A stretch of DNA of 64,000 bases from Vibrio pomeroyi (GTDB taxonomy: Bacteria; Pseudomonadota; Gammaproteobacteria; Enterobacterales; Vibrionaceae), in the NCBI RefSeq assembly GCF_024347595.1, contig NZ_AP025506.1, forward strand, positions 2,356,001-2,420,000, in the 5' to 3' direction. Below are positions 1 through 8,071 of this stretch, in pieces. Under the pieces are notes generated by a model, which was given only the letters and a program-made list of their open reading frames with translations, was not told the origin of the DNA and made no database searches. How positions within the stretch are numbered: position 1 is the first letter of the stretch; the number at the start of each line of letters is the position of its first letter. The position numbers and the translations under genes are program-made.

Positions 1-342
1 AACAAACACGGCTGGTGTTTGGTAGTACTTATCAGTAAATAAGATTTTGCGCTTACGCTCTTCGGTAATACGCATAGAAGCCATGATCACATCTGACTTT
101 CTTGCCAATAGGCTTGGAATCAACGAATCCCAGCTTTGTGATACCCAAGTACAATCGAGTTTAGCTTGCTCGCACAGAGCGTCAGCTATCTCGATATCAA
201 ACCCGACAGGCACGCCTTCACTATTTTTGTAGTTGAATGGCGGATAGGTAAAGTCTGACGCCAAACGGATTTCTTTCGCCTGTACCGTTGTACCAAGTAA
301 AGCGGCCGCACAAGCAAGTCCTAGTATTATCTTTTTCATCAT
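1..342 (-). CDS. Periplasmic amino-acid ABC transporter substrate-binding protein (3' part outside window)
   Basis: The first 114 codons of a periplasmic solute-binding protein (SBP_bac_3 family) read leftward off the window edge. The N-terminus is a typical Sec signal peptide: basic MMKK, a hydrophobic stretch, then an Ala-rich end (TVQA). The mature start follows the polar amino-acid binder pattern: an IRLASDFTYPPFNYK-like segment, then GFDIEIADALC and SLLARKSDVIMASMRIT. The double ATG at 342/339 is preceded by AGGA five bases upstream, so 342 is the likely start; a third in-frame ATG at 348 is less well placed. It begins 7 bp after the stop of the aminotransferase gene, so the two are probably co-transcribed. 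Ligand class (lysine/arginine/ornithine/histidine-like) is inferred from family only; permease genes are not visible. Confidence 0.85.
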   Translation of the reverse strand, partial: MMKKIILGLACAAALLGTTVQAKEIRLASDFTYPPFNYKNSEGVPVGFDIEIADALCEQAKLDCTWVSQSWDSLIPSLLARKSDVIMASMRITEERKRKILFTDKYYQTPAVFV

Positions 343-349
343 TGCCATC

Positions 350-1483
350 CTAGATATGATCTTTGTCGAGTTGAAATTGAGGTTCTTTATCTTGAAGCTG
401 TTGAGTTTGTTGCTTCTTTTCTAATTCGGTCTGGTAACTTGTAAGTGACGCTATCACTTCCGCCATGCTCTCTGGGCTACCAATACTGATTCGAACGCAG
501 TGACGTAATGCAGGCTCATGATGTTGATTCCTTGTCACAATGCCATCTTTCGCCAATGCACTAAATAGCTCATATTCAGGCTTGTGGCGTAATAACACAA
601 AGTTGGTTGAAGACGGGTAAACCTGCTCAATGAAATCAAACTGATTGAGTTCGCAAGCAAAGCGATTACGCAGTTCAACCAGCTTTGACGTTGCTTCTTG
701 CATCACGGCAACACGCTCATGAGATAACGCCTCTAAAACTATCTGAGACGAGCAATCTGGCATTGGGTATGGCGGAATGAGCTTAGAAACATACTGCATC
801 ACATTTTGACTCGCCAAGATAAAACCACAGCGTACTGCCGCAAGTCCAAATGCCTTAGACAAGGTGCGAATCACAACCAAATGTGGGTAGCGTTCAATCA
901 GGTTCACCGCTGATGTTTGAGGTTCAAACTCAATATACGCTTCATCCACCACAACCAAAGATTTACCCTGAGTCCCTTCAAGCACCTGAATCAGATCCGA
1001 TTTCGGAATCACATTGCCTGTTGGGTTGTTCGGTGAACAAAGGAAAACAATATTGGCCAACTCGGCTTTATTCACGATGTCAGCAACGTCTAAGCTGAAA
1101 TCTTCCTGCAAAGGAGAGTCGAGCGTTTCAATCGCTAGTGCATCAGCGCAAAACTCATACATGGCATACGTTGGTGAACAGATAAGGATATTATCTTGAG
1201 CGGGTTTGCAGAATGTTCTGATCAGTAAGTCAATCGCTTCATCGGCACCACGCACCGCAACGGTTGCAGCATCAGTTCCGCAATAAGCTTGGTAAGCCTT
1301 GGCAATGTCTTGCGGTAAAAAGTCTGGGTAACGATTATGGCTGGCTTCTCCTTGAAACAGAGGGCTTTCCAATTCATTTGCGTTTAACCAGACACGTCCA
1401 TCACCACCAATTCTTCTTGCTGATTGATAAGGTATTAATTTTTTTACAGCCTGAGGCACTAAGTTATCAATAAAAGATGTCAA
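350..1483 (-). CDS. Histidinol-phosphate aminotransferase family protein (HisC-like paralogue)
   Basis: A 377-residue fold-type I PLP aminotransferase of the HisC family. Visible signatures are PYQSARRIGG near residue 18, PNNPTG at 151-156, DEAY at 180-183 and the Schiff-base lysine K210 in RTLSKAFGLA, followed by the phosphate-binding R218. The body matches HisC along its length, but a glutamine/lysine-rich tail of about 30 residues extends past the usual end. It is not in a his operon: it sits between an amino-acid binding protein gene (7 bp downstream) and a divergent LysR regulator. HisC-like enzymes also act on aromatic or other amino acids, so a catabolic or salvage role tied to the transporter is possible. 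Histidine biosynthesis by this copy is unproven. Confidence 0.82.
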   Translation of the reverse strand: MTSFIDNLVPQAVKKLIPYQSARRIGGDGRVWLNANELESPLFQGEASHNRYPDFLPQDIAKAYQAYCGTDAATVAVRGADEAIDLLIRTFCKPAQDNILICSPTYAMYEFCADALAIETLDSPLQEDFSLDVADIVNKAELANIVFLCSPNNPTGNVIPKSDLIQVLEGTQGKSLVVVDEAYIEFEPQTSAVNLIERYPHLVVIRTLSKAFGLAAVRCGFILASQNVMQYVSKLIPPYPMPDCSSQIVLEALSHERVAVMQEATSKLVELRNRFACELNQFDFIEQVYPSSTNFVLLRHKPEYELFSALAKDGIVTRNQHHEPALRHCVRISIGSPESMAEVIASLTSYQTELEKKQQTQQLQDKEPQFQLDKDHI

Positions 1484-1540
1484 GAAGCTATCCCTTTCAC
1501 ATAATCACAATGTCTTCACCACTGCTTTCATATTCAAAAA

Positions 1541-1557
1541 ATGTGATTTATACACAT
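1541..1557. promoter_or_regulatory. Candidate LysR-type operator between hisC-like gene and lysR
   Basis: ATGTG and CACAT form an inverted repeat around an AT-rich 7-bp core, containing the T-N11-A layout typical of LysR-type binding sites. It lies in the 181-bp divergent region, 58 bp upstream of the aminotransferase start and about 110 bp upstream of the regulator. Function is inferred from position and symmetry only. Confidence 0.35.
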
Positions 1558-1664
1558 ATTGAATCACTAATGATGAGTAAGTATTTACATTCAAACAGAA
1601 CACTATTGATAAATGAATCGAAATAATCACATAATAGCCATGATAAAAAATCATAGGTAACGAT

Positions 1665-2552
1665 ATGAACAACACACTCCCTTCAACCAAAACCTTGCTC
1701 GCATTCCTGTCTACCGCAAGGCATCTCAACTTTACACGCGCGGCACATGAGCTCAATGTGACGCAAGGTGCGGTGAGTCGTCAGGTATTGTCGTTTGAAG
1801 AAAGCCTTGGGTGTGATCTCTTCTATCGCCATGCTCGTGGTTTGTCATTAACGCCTAAAGGGGAAGAACTGGTTCCTCTCATTCAAGGGACCATTCAGCA
1901 GCTGCAATCAGCACTTAATCAGGTCGCGAGTTCTCCCTCTAAGATAAAACTCAATGCCCCGAGTTGTATTACCTCTTGGCTATTACCTAAGTTAATGTCG
2001 TTTCAACAAGCCTACCCTGAGATTGATGTCGAGCTCACATCGACCATCAAGCACGTTTTTGAGCCTAGCTTTGATCCCTTCGATGCGGTAATCACCTATG
2101 GCAAGAAACCAAGCCAGCACTCAATTGTTAGTCAACTGCTGTTCAACGAACAACTCGCCCCTATCTGCCAAGCACAGAGTATTGTTCCAAGCCACTTGAT
2201 TGATAGCACTTCAACTGTCATCAAGCCGCACAAGCTTGCTCAGTACACTTGGTTACACGCTAACAATGAGCAAAGTGACTGGCGACTTTGGTTAGAACAC
2301 ATCGGCAGCCATGATCTTTCCAGTAAGAATAACCAACAATTTGCCACACTCGACCAAGCGATGAACGCGGCCATTCAAGGGTTTGGGATAGCGATAGGCG
2401 ATATCACACTCGCTAAGCAAGATATCGATTTGGGTAGATTGGTGAAAGTGAGCGAAGGCAGTGTGTTCTCCGGCAACGGTTACTTCTTGCTGCAACCTAA
2501 AAATCGTCAAAATGCGTCATTATCGACTCTGGTAGATTGGCTCGTTGATTAA
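1665..2552 (+). CDS. LysR-family transcriptional regulator (GcvA-like)
   Basis: A 295-residue LysR-type regulator. The winged-helix DNA-binding part occupies roughly residues 8-68 (LLAFLSTARHLNFTRAAHEL, then VTQGAVSRQVLSFEESLG and LFYRHARGLSLTPKG), followed by a periplasmic-binding-like effector domain with LNAPSCITSWLLPKL and a glycine-rich AIQGFGIAIGD near the end. The N-terminal pattern is closest to the GcvA/AmpR subgroup. It is transcribed away from the HisC-like aminotransferase and the amino-acid binder, the usual arrangement for a LysR protein controlling its neighbour. Length is normal for the family. Confidence 0.85.
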   Translation: MNNTLPSTKTLLAFLSTARHLNFTRAAHELNVTQGAVSRQVLSFEESLGCDLFYRHARGLSLTPKGEELVPLIQGTIQQLQSALNQVASSPSKIKLNAPSCITSWLLPKLMSFQQAYPEIDVELTSTIKHVFEPSFDPFDAVITYGKKPSQHSIVSQLLFNEQLAPICQAQSIVPSHLIDSTSTVIKPHKLAQYTWLHANNEQSDWRLWLEHIGSHDLSSKNNQQFATLDQAMNAAIQGFGIAIGDITLAKQDIDLGRLVKVSEGSVFSGNGYFLLQPKNRQNASLSTLVDWLVD

Positions 2553-2891
2553 AGGAATAATTGAAACGAATCCAATAAGGTTATTTTAAACAAGGCTTTA
2601 TAAAGGGAAAGCACCCTCGCTCGTCAGAATGAGAATCAAGTGATTCCCAAATTGATGTAAGAAATCGATTCTCAAAATAAAACTATTCCTCTTCCACAAC
2701 GTATTGTTTGGGTGAGAGCAGACGAAACCTTCTATTAGCTCAATGAAAATACAAATCAAATCATTTCGTTAGGTTAAAAGATCTGTCCTCATAGAGAAAA
2801 TGGCATTCGAATTGCTTTGTCATAGATAACCCAACCAATATACAGCAGGTTGCATCTTATTCATCATGCAGCTTGTCACGGAGGATAGGCT
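2553..2891. other. Non-coding stretch after lysR
   Basis: About 340 bases without a convincing gene. The only structure I see is a spaced 7-bp inverted repeat (GAGAATC at 2631-2637, GATTCTC at 2667-2673). No T-tract follows it, so it is not a good terminator. The right end carries the strong ribosome-binding site of the next gene. Confidence 0.5.
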
Positions 2892-3140
2892 ATGACCTTA
2901 CAAAGACATACGTATTACGGCTTGATTCACCACGGAATTAAGACCTTGCTAATGGATAGAGTTGGTCACTTTACTGAACGTGAATATCACGAATATCTCG
3001 ACCTGACGACAGGAAAATCAACGTGTTTTGCCATGAGCGAGCAAGAGCTTGAGAACACCTTAGATAATCTAAAAAGCGAAGGCTATTTAGAAGACATCAA
3101 GAAGTTGATTCCTCGCTACCAAACTTCGTCAATCCGCTGA
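2892..3140 (+). CDS. Small conserved hypothetical protein (82 aa)
   Basis: An 82-residue soluble, charged protein that I do not recognise. A strong GGAGGAT ribosome-binding site lies 5 bases before the ATG, and the frame is uninterrupted, which supports a real gene. The sequence is helical in character; the C-terminal half (MSEQELENTLDNLKSEGYLE) reads like a small helix-turn-helix or helical-bundle element. There is a faint resemblance to phage GemA/gp16-like small regulators, too weak to name it. It stands alone, with the non-coding stretch 2553-2891 upstream and yciB 108 bp downstream. Confidence 0.6.
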   Translation: MTLQRHTYYGLIHHGIKTLLMDRVGHFTEREYHEYLDLTTGKSTCFAMSEQELENTLDNLKSEGYLEDIKKLIPRYQTSSIR

Positions 3141-3248
3141 CTAGTTCTTAACAAAATTAGTTTTACAGCCAATTGCCTCGGGCTATTTAGCATCGGGGCA
3201 ATTTTAGTTAGACTGTTTGCAACTCAACTAACTGGATAGTCAGTCCAC

Positions 3249-3815
3249 ATGAAACAAATTCTTGATTTCATCCCTCTCATCATTTTCTTTGCGCTCTACA
3301 AGATGTACGACATCTACACCGCGACAGGTGCGTTGATTGTTGCCTCTGCAGTACAGATTGTTTTGACGTACTTAATCTACAAAAAAGTAGAGAAAATGCA
3401 GGTGGTCACGTTCCTTATGGTTGCCGTATTTGGTGGCATGACCATCTTCTTACACGACGACAACTTCATTAAATGGAAAGTAACGATCGTTTACGCTCTG
3501 TTCGCTATTGGCCTGACAGTCAGCCACCTTATGGGCAAGTCAGCCATTAAAGGCATGTTGGGTAAAGAGATCACACTGCCTGATGCCGTATGGGGAAAAA
3601 TCAACTGGGCTTGGACTCTGTTCTTTACCCTATGCGCCATTCTCAACGTTTACGTTGCTTTCAGCCTGCCGTTGGATGTCTGGGTTAACTTCAAGGTGTT
3701 TGGCTTGCTCATCGCGACCTTGTTGTTCACATTACTGACAGGTGTGTACATCTATAAGCATTTGCCAAAAGATCAGCAGAAAGAGTTAACGGATAAAAAT
3801 ACCGACGAGAAGTAA
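3249..3815 (+). CDS. yciB: Inner membrane protein YciB (septation protein A / IspZ family)
   Basis: A 188-residue polytopic inner-membrane protein with about five hydrophobic helices, starting [18 protein letters not shown], the hallmark N-terminus of the YciB/IspA septation family. Other family signatures are [19 protein letters not shown] and the W/N-rich stretch [23 protein letters not shown]. Family members affect cell-envelope and division-linked processes; the biochemical activity is not settled. Length agrees with the family (about 180 aa). It is followed by a strong intrinsic terminator and then yciA and yciI, echoing the enterobacterial yciI-tonB-yciA-yciB neighbourhood. Confidence 0.93.
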   Translation: MKQILDFIPLIIFFALYKMYDIYTATGALIVASAVQIVLTYLIYKKVEKMQVVTFLMVAVFGGMTIFLHDDNFIKWKVTIVYALFAIGLTVSHLMGKSAIKGMLGKEITLPDAVWGKINWAWTLFFTLCAILNVYVAFSLPLDVWVNFKVFGLLIATLLFTLLTGVYIYKHLPKDQQKELTDKNTDEK

Positions 3816-3874
3816 CCCTAAGGGATGAGTCCTCATTCCCTTTTTGATACAATTCTTATCAATATGCTATTTAA

Positions 3875-3917
3875 CAGTGGCCAATGATACTCGTGATCAT
3901 TGGCCACTGGCTTTTTT
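3875..3917 (+). terminator. Rho-independent terminator after yciB
   Basis: A perfect 14-bp stem (3875-3888 with 3896-3909) closes a 7-base loop and is followed after GC by six T residues at 3912-3917. It ends the yciB transcript on the plus strand. Confidence 0.9.
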
Positions 3918-4082
3918 GTGTTGCGGAAACTGGTCAAAATAAAACCTATTATTTAATGACAATCTCACTAAATTAGCGGTCATCTGGTCTCTTGTTGTTC
4001 ATTGCACTCATTTGCCAATGTGCTTAACCAGTCAACACATCAGTTTTTATTTAAGATAATCAATACCACCAAGAGTACTACA

Positions 4083-4481
4083 ATGACGATTCAATCAACT
4101 TTGAACCCTATTGGTTCTTTACTTCTTCGCACATTAGCGATGCCTTCTGACACCAATGCTGCGGGTCAGATCTTCGGTGGTTGGATAATGTCTCAGCTCG
4201 ACCTAGCTGGCGGCATCTTGGCGAAAGAGATCTCTAACGGCAAGATTGTGACTGTTTCAGTATCAAGCATTGAATTCAAACAACCTGTATCGGTTGGCGA
4301 TGTGGTGTGTGTGTATGGCGACTGTACCAAAATTGGCCGTAGCTCGATGAATATCGACTTAGAAGTATGGGTTAAGCCTGTGCTTGATCACGGCATAGGC
4401 GACCGTTACAAAGTTTGTGGCGCGACCTTCAACTACGTGGCTGTTGATGAAAGTGGCAAGCCTCGCCCTATCAACAAATAG
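4083..4481 (+). CDS. yciA: Acyl-CoA thioesterase YciA
   Basis: A 132-residue single hot-dog-fold thioesterase that hydrolyses acyl-CoAs in the cytoplasm. The family motif is clear: LRTLAMPSDTNAAGQIFGGWIMSQLDLAGG near residues 14-43, with the catalytic Asp in PSDTNA, then VSSIEFKQPVSVGDVV. The reading frame stays open upstream to 4002, but the upstream 27 codons are unlike the family; the ATG at 4083 with an AAGAG element ahead gives the normal YciA length. It lies between yciB and yciI as a separate unit. Confidence 0.93.
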   Translation: MTIQSTLNPIGSLLLRTLAMPSDTNAAGQIFGGWIMSQLDLAGGILAKEISNGKIVTVSVSSIEFKQPVSVGDVVCVYGDCTKIGRSSMNIDLEVWVKPVLDHGIGDRYKVCGATFNYVAVDESGKPRPINK

Positions 4482-4509
4482 TACTTTTCACTAAGTCATA
4501 CACGTCAGT

Positions 4510-4545
4510 GGTCTTTAGTTTCAGCAAATGAAATCGCTAAAGACC
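4510..4545 (+). repeat. Inverted repeat downstream of yciA
   Basis: GGTCTTTAG at 4510-4518 pairs perfectly with CTAAAGACC at 4537-4545, with a further TTTC/GAAA pair inside. No T-tract follows, so this may be a weak or Rho-assisted terminator or an mRNA-end stabilising hairpin. Confidence 0.45.
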
Positions 4546-4675
4546 ATACTGCTCTCTCGCACCATTTCACAATTTCTTATCATTAGCCCTTCCAATACCA
4601 ATTAGTTCGCGTAAATTAGCAAGATAGCGAATTTAAACGCCCCAATTCAGTGAAGTAAAATAAGGATATCTCAAT

Positions 4676-4972
4676 ATGTGGTACGTGATTTTTTCTCAAG
4701 ACGTCGAAAATTCATTAGAAAAGCGCCTAAGTGTTCGCCCACAACATCTAGAACGCCTACAAACACTTCACGATGAAGGCCGACTTTTGACAGCAGGTCC
4801 AATGCCAGCTATTGATTCGGATAACCCTGGCGAAGCGGGTTTCACAGGTTCTACTGTGATTGCTGAGTTTAACTCTTTAGAAGACGCACAGGCATGGGCA
4901 GACGCGGACCCGTATATCGAAGCTGGTGTCTACCAAAATGTCATCGTAAAACCATTCAAGAAAGTATTTTAA
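4676..4972 (+). CDS. yciI: YciI family protein
   Basis: A 98-residue ferredoxin-like alpha/beta protein of the YciI family. It starts MWYVIFSQD, has the [22 protein letters not shown] segment carrying the conserved His-Asp pair of the proposed active site, and ends with the [23 protein letters not shown] pattern. The physiological role of YciI is not established. It is followed with only a 1-base gap by the pilotin gene, suggesting co-transcription. Confidence 0.92.
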   Translation: MWYVIFSQDVENSLEKRLSVRPQHLERLQTLHDEGRLLTAGPMPAIDSDNPGEAGFTGSTVIAEFNSLEDAQAWADADPYIEAGVYQNVIVKPFKKVF

Positions 4973-4973
4973 C

Positions 4974-5369
4974 GTGAAAAAATGGATTATTGGCTCACTG
5001 GCGATGGCTCTGCTTGCAGGCTGTGCTTCAAGTGAGCAAGACCAACAAAGACAACTCGAGATGATGGCGCAGCACCGTGCTGGCGTTTTATCTGCAGGCC
5101 TACCGATTGAGTATGGCCCGTTGTCGGTCATGCGAGTACTCGCAAAAAACACCGTGATTGAAATCATGATGATCTACAACCAAGATGCTAAAGGTGCGAA
5201 GCCTTTAAACCAAGTTGTCGATATGAGTGTGAACAGCTACTGCACTAACTCAGAAGTAAGAGCAAACCTAGACATGGGCTTGGCTTACAACATCAAGATT
5301 CGCAACACACGCGGACAATTGATGGTTGAGAAGCTGATCAGCAAAGATACTTGCCAGAGCAGCAGCTAG
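4974..5369 (+). CDS. gspS: Outer-membrane lipoprotein, GspS/AspS-type type II secretion pilotin
   Basis: A 131-residue lipoprotein. The N-terminus MKKWIIGSLAMALLAGC has a lipobox (LAGC) with Cys17, and Ala at +2 favours outer-membrane sorting. The mature part (EYGPLSVMRVLAKNTVIEIMMIYNQD, then two Cys at NSYCTN and KDTCQ that could form a disulfide) matches the vibrio AspS/GspS-beta pilotin, which guides the secretin GspD of the type II secretion system to the outer membrane. In Vibrio cholerae the same gene lies next to metE, as here. The gene is remote from the main gsp operon, which is usual for this pilotin. The name should not be confused with aspartyl-tRNA synthetase aspS at 52-54 kb. 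Confidence 0.8.
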   Translation: MKKWIIGSLAMALLAGCASSEQDQQRQLEMMAQHRAGVLSAGLPIEYGPLSVMRVLAKNTVIEIMMIYNQDAKGAKPLNQVVDMSVNSYCTNSEVRANLDMGLAYNIKIRNTRGQLMVEKLISKDTCQSSS

Positions 5370-5390
5370 ATTCGAACATATATAAACGTC

Positions 5391-5416
5391 AAAGCCTCGC
5401 AGTCGCGAGGCTTTTT
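5391..5416. terminator. Bidirectional terminator between gspS and metE
   Basis: An 8-bp stem AGCCTCGC/GCGAGGCT with a 4-base loop, flanked by AAA on the left and five T residues on the right. It serves the converging yciI-gspS and metE transcripts. Confidence 0.85.
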
Positions 5417-5444
5417 GTTTTGAGTCATCTAGCTCTAATGATAG

Positions 5445-7790
5445 TTAAGCTTCTGCTGACTCCCACTCTTTACGCAACTCCTTAGTCGCAGAGACTAAAT
5501 TAGTCAGTGCTGCTTCTGTTTCTGCCCAATTGCGAGTCTTCAGGCCACAATCTGGGTTTGCCCATAAGCGTTCTGCCGGAATTTTCTCCGCTGCTTTCTT
5601 CAACAGACCAATGATCCACTCTTGCGATGGAATGTTTGGCGAGTGAATATCGTAAACACCTGGGCCAATCGCATTCGGGTAATTGAACTCTTCAAACGCT
5701 TTAAGCAGTTCCATGTTCGAACGAGAAGTCTCAATGGTAATCACGTCGGCGTCTAGTGCAGCCACTGAATCAATGATTTCGTTGAATTCGCTGTAACACA
5801 TGTGAGTATGAATCTGCGTCTCTGGCTTAGCACTCGCGGCTGAGATCTTAAAGGCATCTACCGCCCACTCTAAGTATTCTGCGTGGTCGCGTTTTTTCAG
5901 AGGCAAACCTTCACGAATCGCTGGTTCATCAATCTGAATAATGTTGATTCCCGCATCTTGTAGGTCAGACACTTCATCACGCAGCGCAAATGCCAATTGG
6001 TTAGCGATCTCTTTACGTGAGATATCTTCACGTGGGAACGTCCAACACAAGATAGTGACAGGACCAGTAAGCATGCCTTTCATTTGTTTAGAAGTTAGAG
6101 ATTGTGCGTAGGTCGACCACTCCACCGTCATCGGTTTTTCGCGCTCGATATCTGCCACCACAATCGCAGGTTTCACGCAGCGAGAACCATAGCTTTGCAC
6201 CCAACCAAATTTGGTGGTTTGAAAGCCTGCTAGATTCTCAGCAAAATATTCCACCATATCGTTACGTTCCGCTTCGCCATGCACCAACACATCTAAGTCG
6301 AGTGCTTCTTGGCGTTTCACCGCATCCGCGATGTGACCTTTTAATGCGGTGGTGTATTCCGCTTCGCTCAACTTTCCTGTGCGATAAGCGCTACGTTGAA
6401 CACGGATCTCGCCAGTCTGTGGGAACGAACCAATGGTTGTGGTCGGCAGTAAAGGTAAACCTAAAACCTCAGATTGGTGTGCAGCGCGTTCTGCATAAGG
6501 TGCACTGCGCTCCGCTAATGCTTTGGTAATAGTATTAATACGAGCCTGTACCTGCCGCTTATTTACGTGAGTCGCGCTCTTGCGGGCAACAATCGGCTGG
6601 CTATAAGTCTCACACGCTAAAATGGCATTTTGATCGCCGTCTAGCGCCGCACCCAATAAGCTAACCTCTGTGACTTTCTGTTTCGCGAAAGCAAACCAGC
6701 TTTTCACTTCATCGCTAAGCGAATCTTCCAACTCTAAGTCAACAGGGCTGTGCAGCAGCGAACATGAACTCGCCACCCAAAGCTTATCGCCTAGCTTCTC
6801 TTTCACAGGTTGCAGTTTCGCTAGCTGGGTAGCCAAGTCTGCTCGCCAAACATTGCGTCCGTTGATGACACCAGCAGACAGTACCCACTCGTCCGGTAGT
6901 TTACTCACGACTTCATCGAGCTGTTGTGGCGCAGCGGTTAAATCAATATGTAAGCCATTCACTGGCAGTTTGACGATTTTGTCTAAGGTGTCCGTCACCG
7001 AATCAAAGTAAGTGGTCAATAGTAGCTTCACATCACCTTGAATTACTTGATAAGCCAATTTGAATGAATCGGCCCACTGCTTTTCAAGCTCAAGCGACAG
7101 AATAGGTTCGTCGATTTGCACCCACTCAACACCCAGTTTGGCAAGCTTAGCTAAAATCGCTTGGTAGGCAGTCAGCAAGCGCGGCAACAAGGCTAAGCGA
7201 TCAAAGCCCTCTTCTACTTCCTTACCCAAGTACAAGTAAGACAACGGACCAAGAAGGACTGGTTTAACCTTATGTCCAGCTTGAATGGCTTCATTCACCT
7301 CATCAAACAGTTGCGGCCAGCTCACTTCAAACGAATCATCTTTACTGAATTCTGGAACAATGTAGTGATAGTTAGTATTGAACCACTTGGTCATGTCAGA
7401 TGCAGCAGCACCGTCTTGAGCGCTTTCTGAACCATGCTTCCCACCACAACAAGTAGCTTCAACTTGTGATTGCCCACGTCCCACTCGGAACAAGGTATCT
7501 AAGTCTGGGAAGGCTTTTTCTTCTTCAGATCCACCAGCGTGGCGTTGTGGCACATGACCTAAAAGCAAAGTCGTAGTTAACACATGGTCGTACCATGCGA
7601 AGTCACCCGCAGTTGCAAAGCTTAGATTCGCGTCGGCTTGTACATTCCAGTTACGATTTCTCAGTTCGCTGCCGAGCTGCTTAAGTTGTGATTGGTCAAT
7701 ATCACCACGCCAGTACTTCTCTAATGTGAATTTGAGTTCGCGTTTTTCACCGATGCGTGGGTAGCCAAGAATATGCGTTGTCGTAGTCAT
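5445..7790 (-). CDS. metE: Cobalamin-independent methionine synthase MetE
   Basis: A 781-residue zinc enzyme transferring a methyl group from 5-methyltetrahydropteroyltri-glutamate to homocysteine in the cytoplasm, the last step of methionine synthesis. Two (beta/alpha)8 halves are visible: the N-terminal [14 protein letters not shown] start and the catalytic C-terminal half with [28 protein letters not shown], and the zinc ligands in [14 protein letters not shown] and NPDCGLKTR. Residues about 108-131 form an insertion rich in Cys, Gly and Ala (with ATCCGGKHG) that is absent from the E. coli enzyme. It is transcribed divergently from metR, and MetJ-like boxes lie in the shared upstream region. 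Confidence 0.96.
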   Translation of the reverse strand: MTTTTHILGYPRIGEKRELKFTLEKYWRGDIDQSQLKQLGSELRNRNWNVQADANLSFATAGDFAWYDHVLTTTLLLGHVPQRHAGGSEEEKAFPDLDTLFRVGRGQSQVEATCCGGKHGSESAQDGAAASDMTKWFNTNYHYIVPEFSKDDSFEVSWPQLFDEVNEAIQAGHKVKPVLLGPLSYLYLGKEVEEGFDRLALLPRLLTAYQAILAKLAKLGVEWVQIDEPILSLELEKQWADSFKLAYQVIQGDVKLLLTTYFDSVTDTLDKIVKLPVNGLHIDLTAAPQQLDEVVSKLPDEWVLSAGVINGRNVWRADLATQLAKLQPVKEKLGDKLWVASSCSLLHSPVDLELEDSLSDEVKSWFAFAKQKVTEVSLLGAALDGDQNAILACETYSQPIVARKSATHVNKRQVQARINTITKALAERSAPYAERAAHQSEVLGLPLLPTTTIGSFPQTGEIRVQRSAYRTGKLSEAEYTTALKGHIADAVKRQEALDLDVLVHGEAERNDMVEYFAENLAGFQTTKFGWVQSYGSRCVKPAIVVADIEREKPMTVEWSTYAQSLTSKQMKGMLTGPVTILCWTFPREDISRKEIANQLAFALRDEVSDLQDAGINIIQIDEPAIREGLPLKKRDHAEYLEWAVDAFKISAASAKPETQIHTHMCYSEFNEIIDSVAALDADVITIETSRSNMELLKAFEEFNYPNAIGPGVYDIHSPNIPSQEWIIGLLKKAAEKIPAERLWANPDCGLKTRNWAETEAALTNLVSATKELRKEWESAEA

Positions 7791-7861
7791 GAACCTGTTC
7801 CTTATTCAATAATTGTTAGTATCTTTTCAGACCACCTGTTGAAAATTTCGCTTTTTCAAAA

Positions 7862-7877
7862 AGGCGTCTGGATGGCT
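7862..7877. promoter_or_regulatory. Candidate MetJ operator (metbox pair) near metE
   Basis: AGGCGTCT at 7862-7869 matches seven of eight bases of the MetJ box AGACGTCT and is followed directly by GGATGGCT, a weaker five-of-eight match. It is 72 bp upstream of the metE start. MetJ repression of metE is known in gamma-proteobacteria; the site itself is my reading. Confidence 0.5.
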
Positions 7878-7913
7878 AAACTATCCACCCAATCTGAATA
7901 ATGAACAACGTCC

Positions 7914-7949
7914 AAATATTCATCTTGTTTATTAAAAATATTCATCTTG
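7914..7949. repeat. 14-bp direct repeat in metE-metR region
   Basis: AAATATTCATCTTG occurs at 7914-7927 and again at 7936-7949. The 22-bp period is two helical turns, placing both copies on one face of the DNA. This is a plausible recognition element for the LysR-type activator MetR, although it is not a perfect fit to the TGAA-N5-TTCA consensus. Confidence 0.5.
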
Positions 7950-7974
7950 AATAAACCAAAGATGAGGTAATTAA

Positions 7975-7998
7975 ATCCATCTGGACATCTAGACGTTT
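7975..7998. promoter_or_regulatory. Candidate MetJ operator (three tandem metboxes) upstream of metR
   Basis: Three adjoining 8-mers, ATCCATCT, GGACATCT and AGACGTTT, match the MetJ box AGACGTCT at five, six and seven positions. Tandem 8-bp spacing is the diagnostic layout of MetJ operators. The site ends 73 bp before the metR start. Confidence 0.6.
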
Positions 7999-8071
7999 AC
8001 AAATGATAAAAAACCCCGTAGGGTGATTATTAAGAAATATTGAATTGGCTTAGGGAATATGAGGAATACTC

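Noticed and set aside
1505..1756. 83-codon minus-strand frame across the hisC-lysR gap
   Set aside because: It overlaps the start of the lysR gene antisense and has no domain or ribosome-binding site.
6104..6529. 141-codon plus-strand frame inside metE
   Set aside because: It lies wholly antisense to a well-conserved metE, has no recognisable domain and begins without a start signal.
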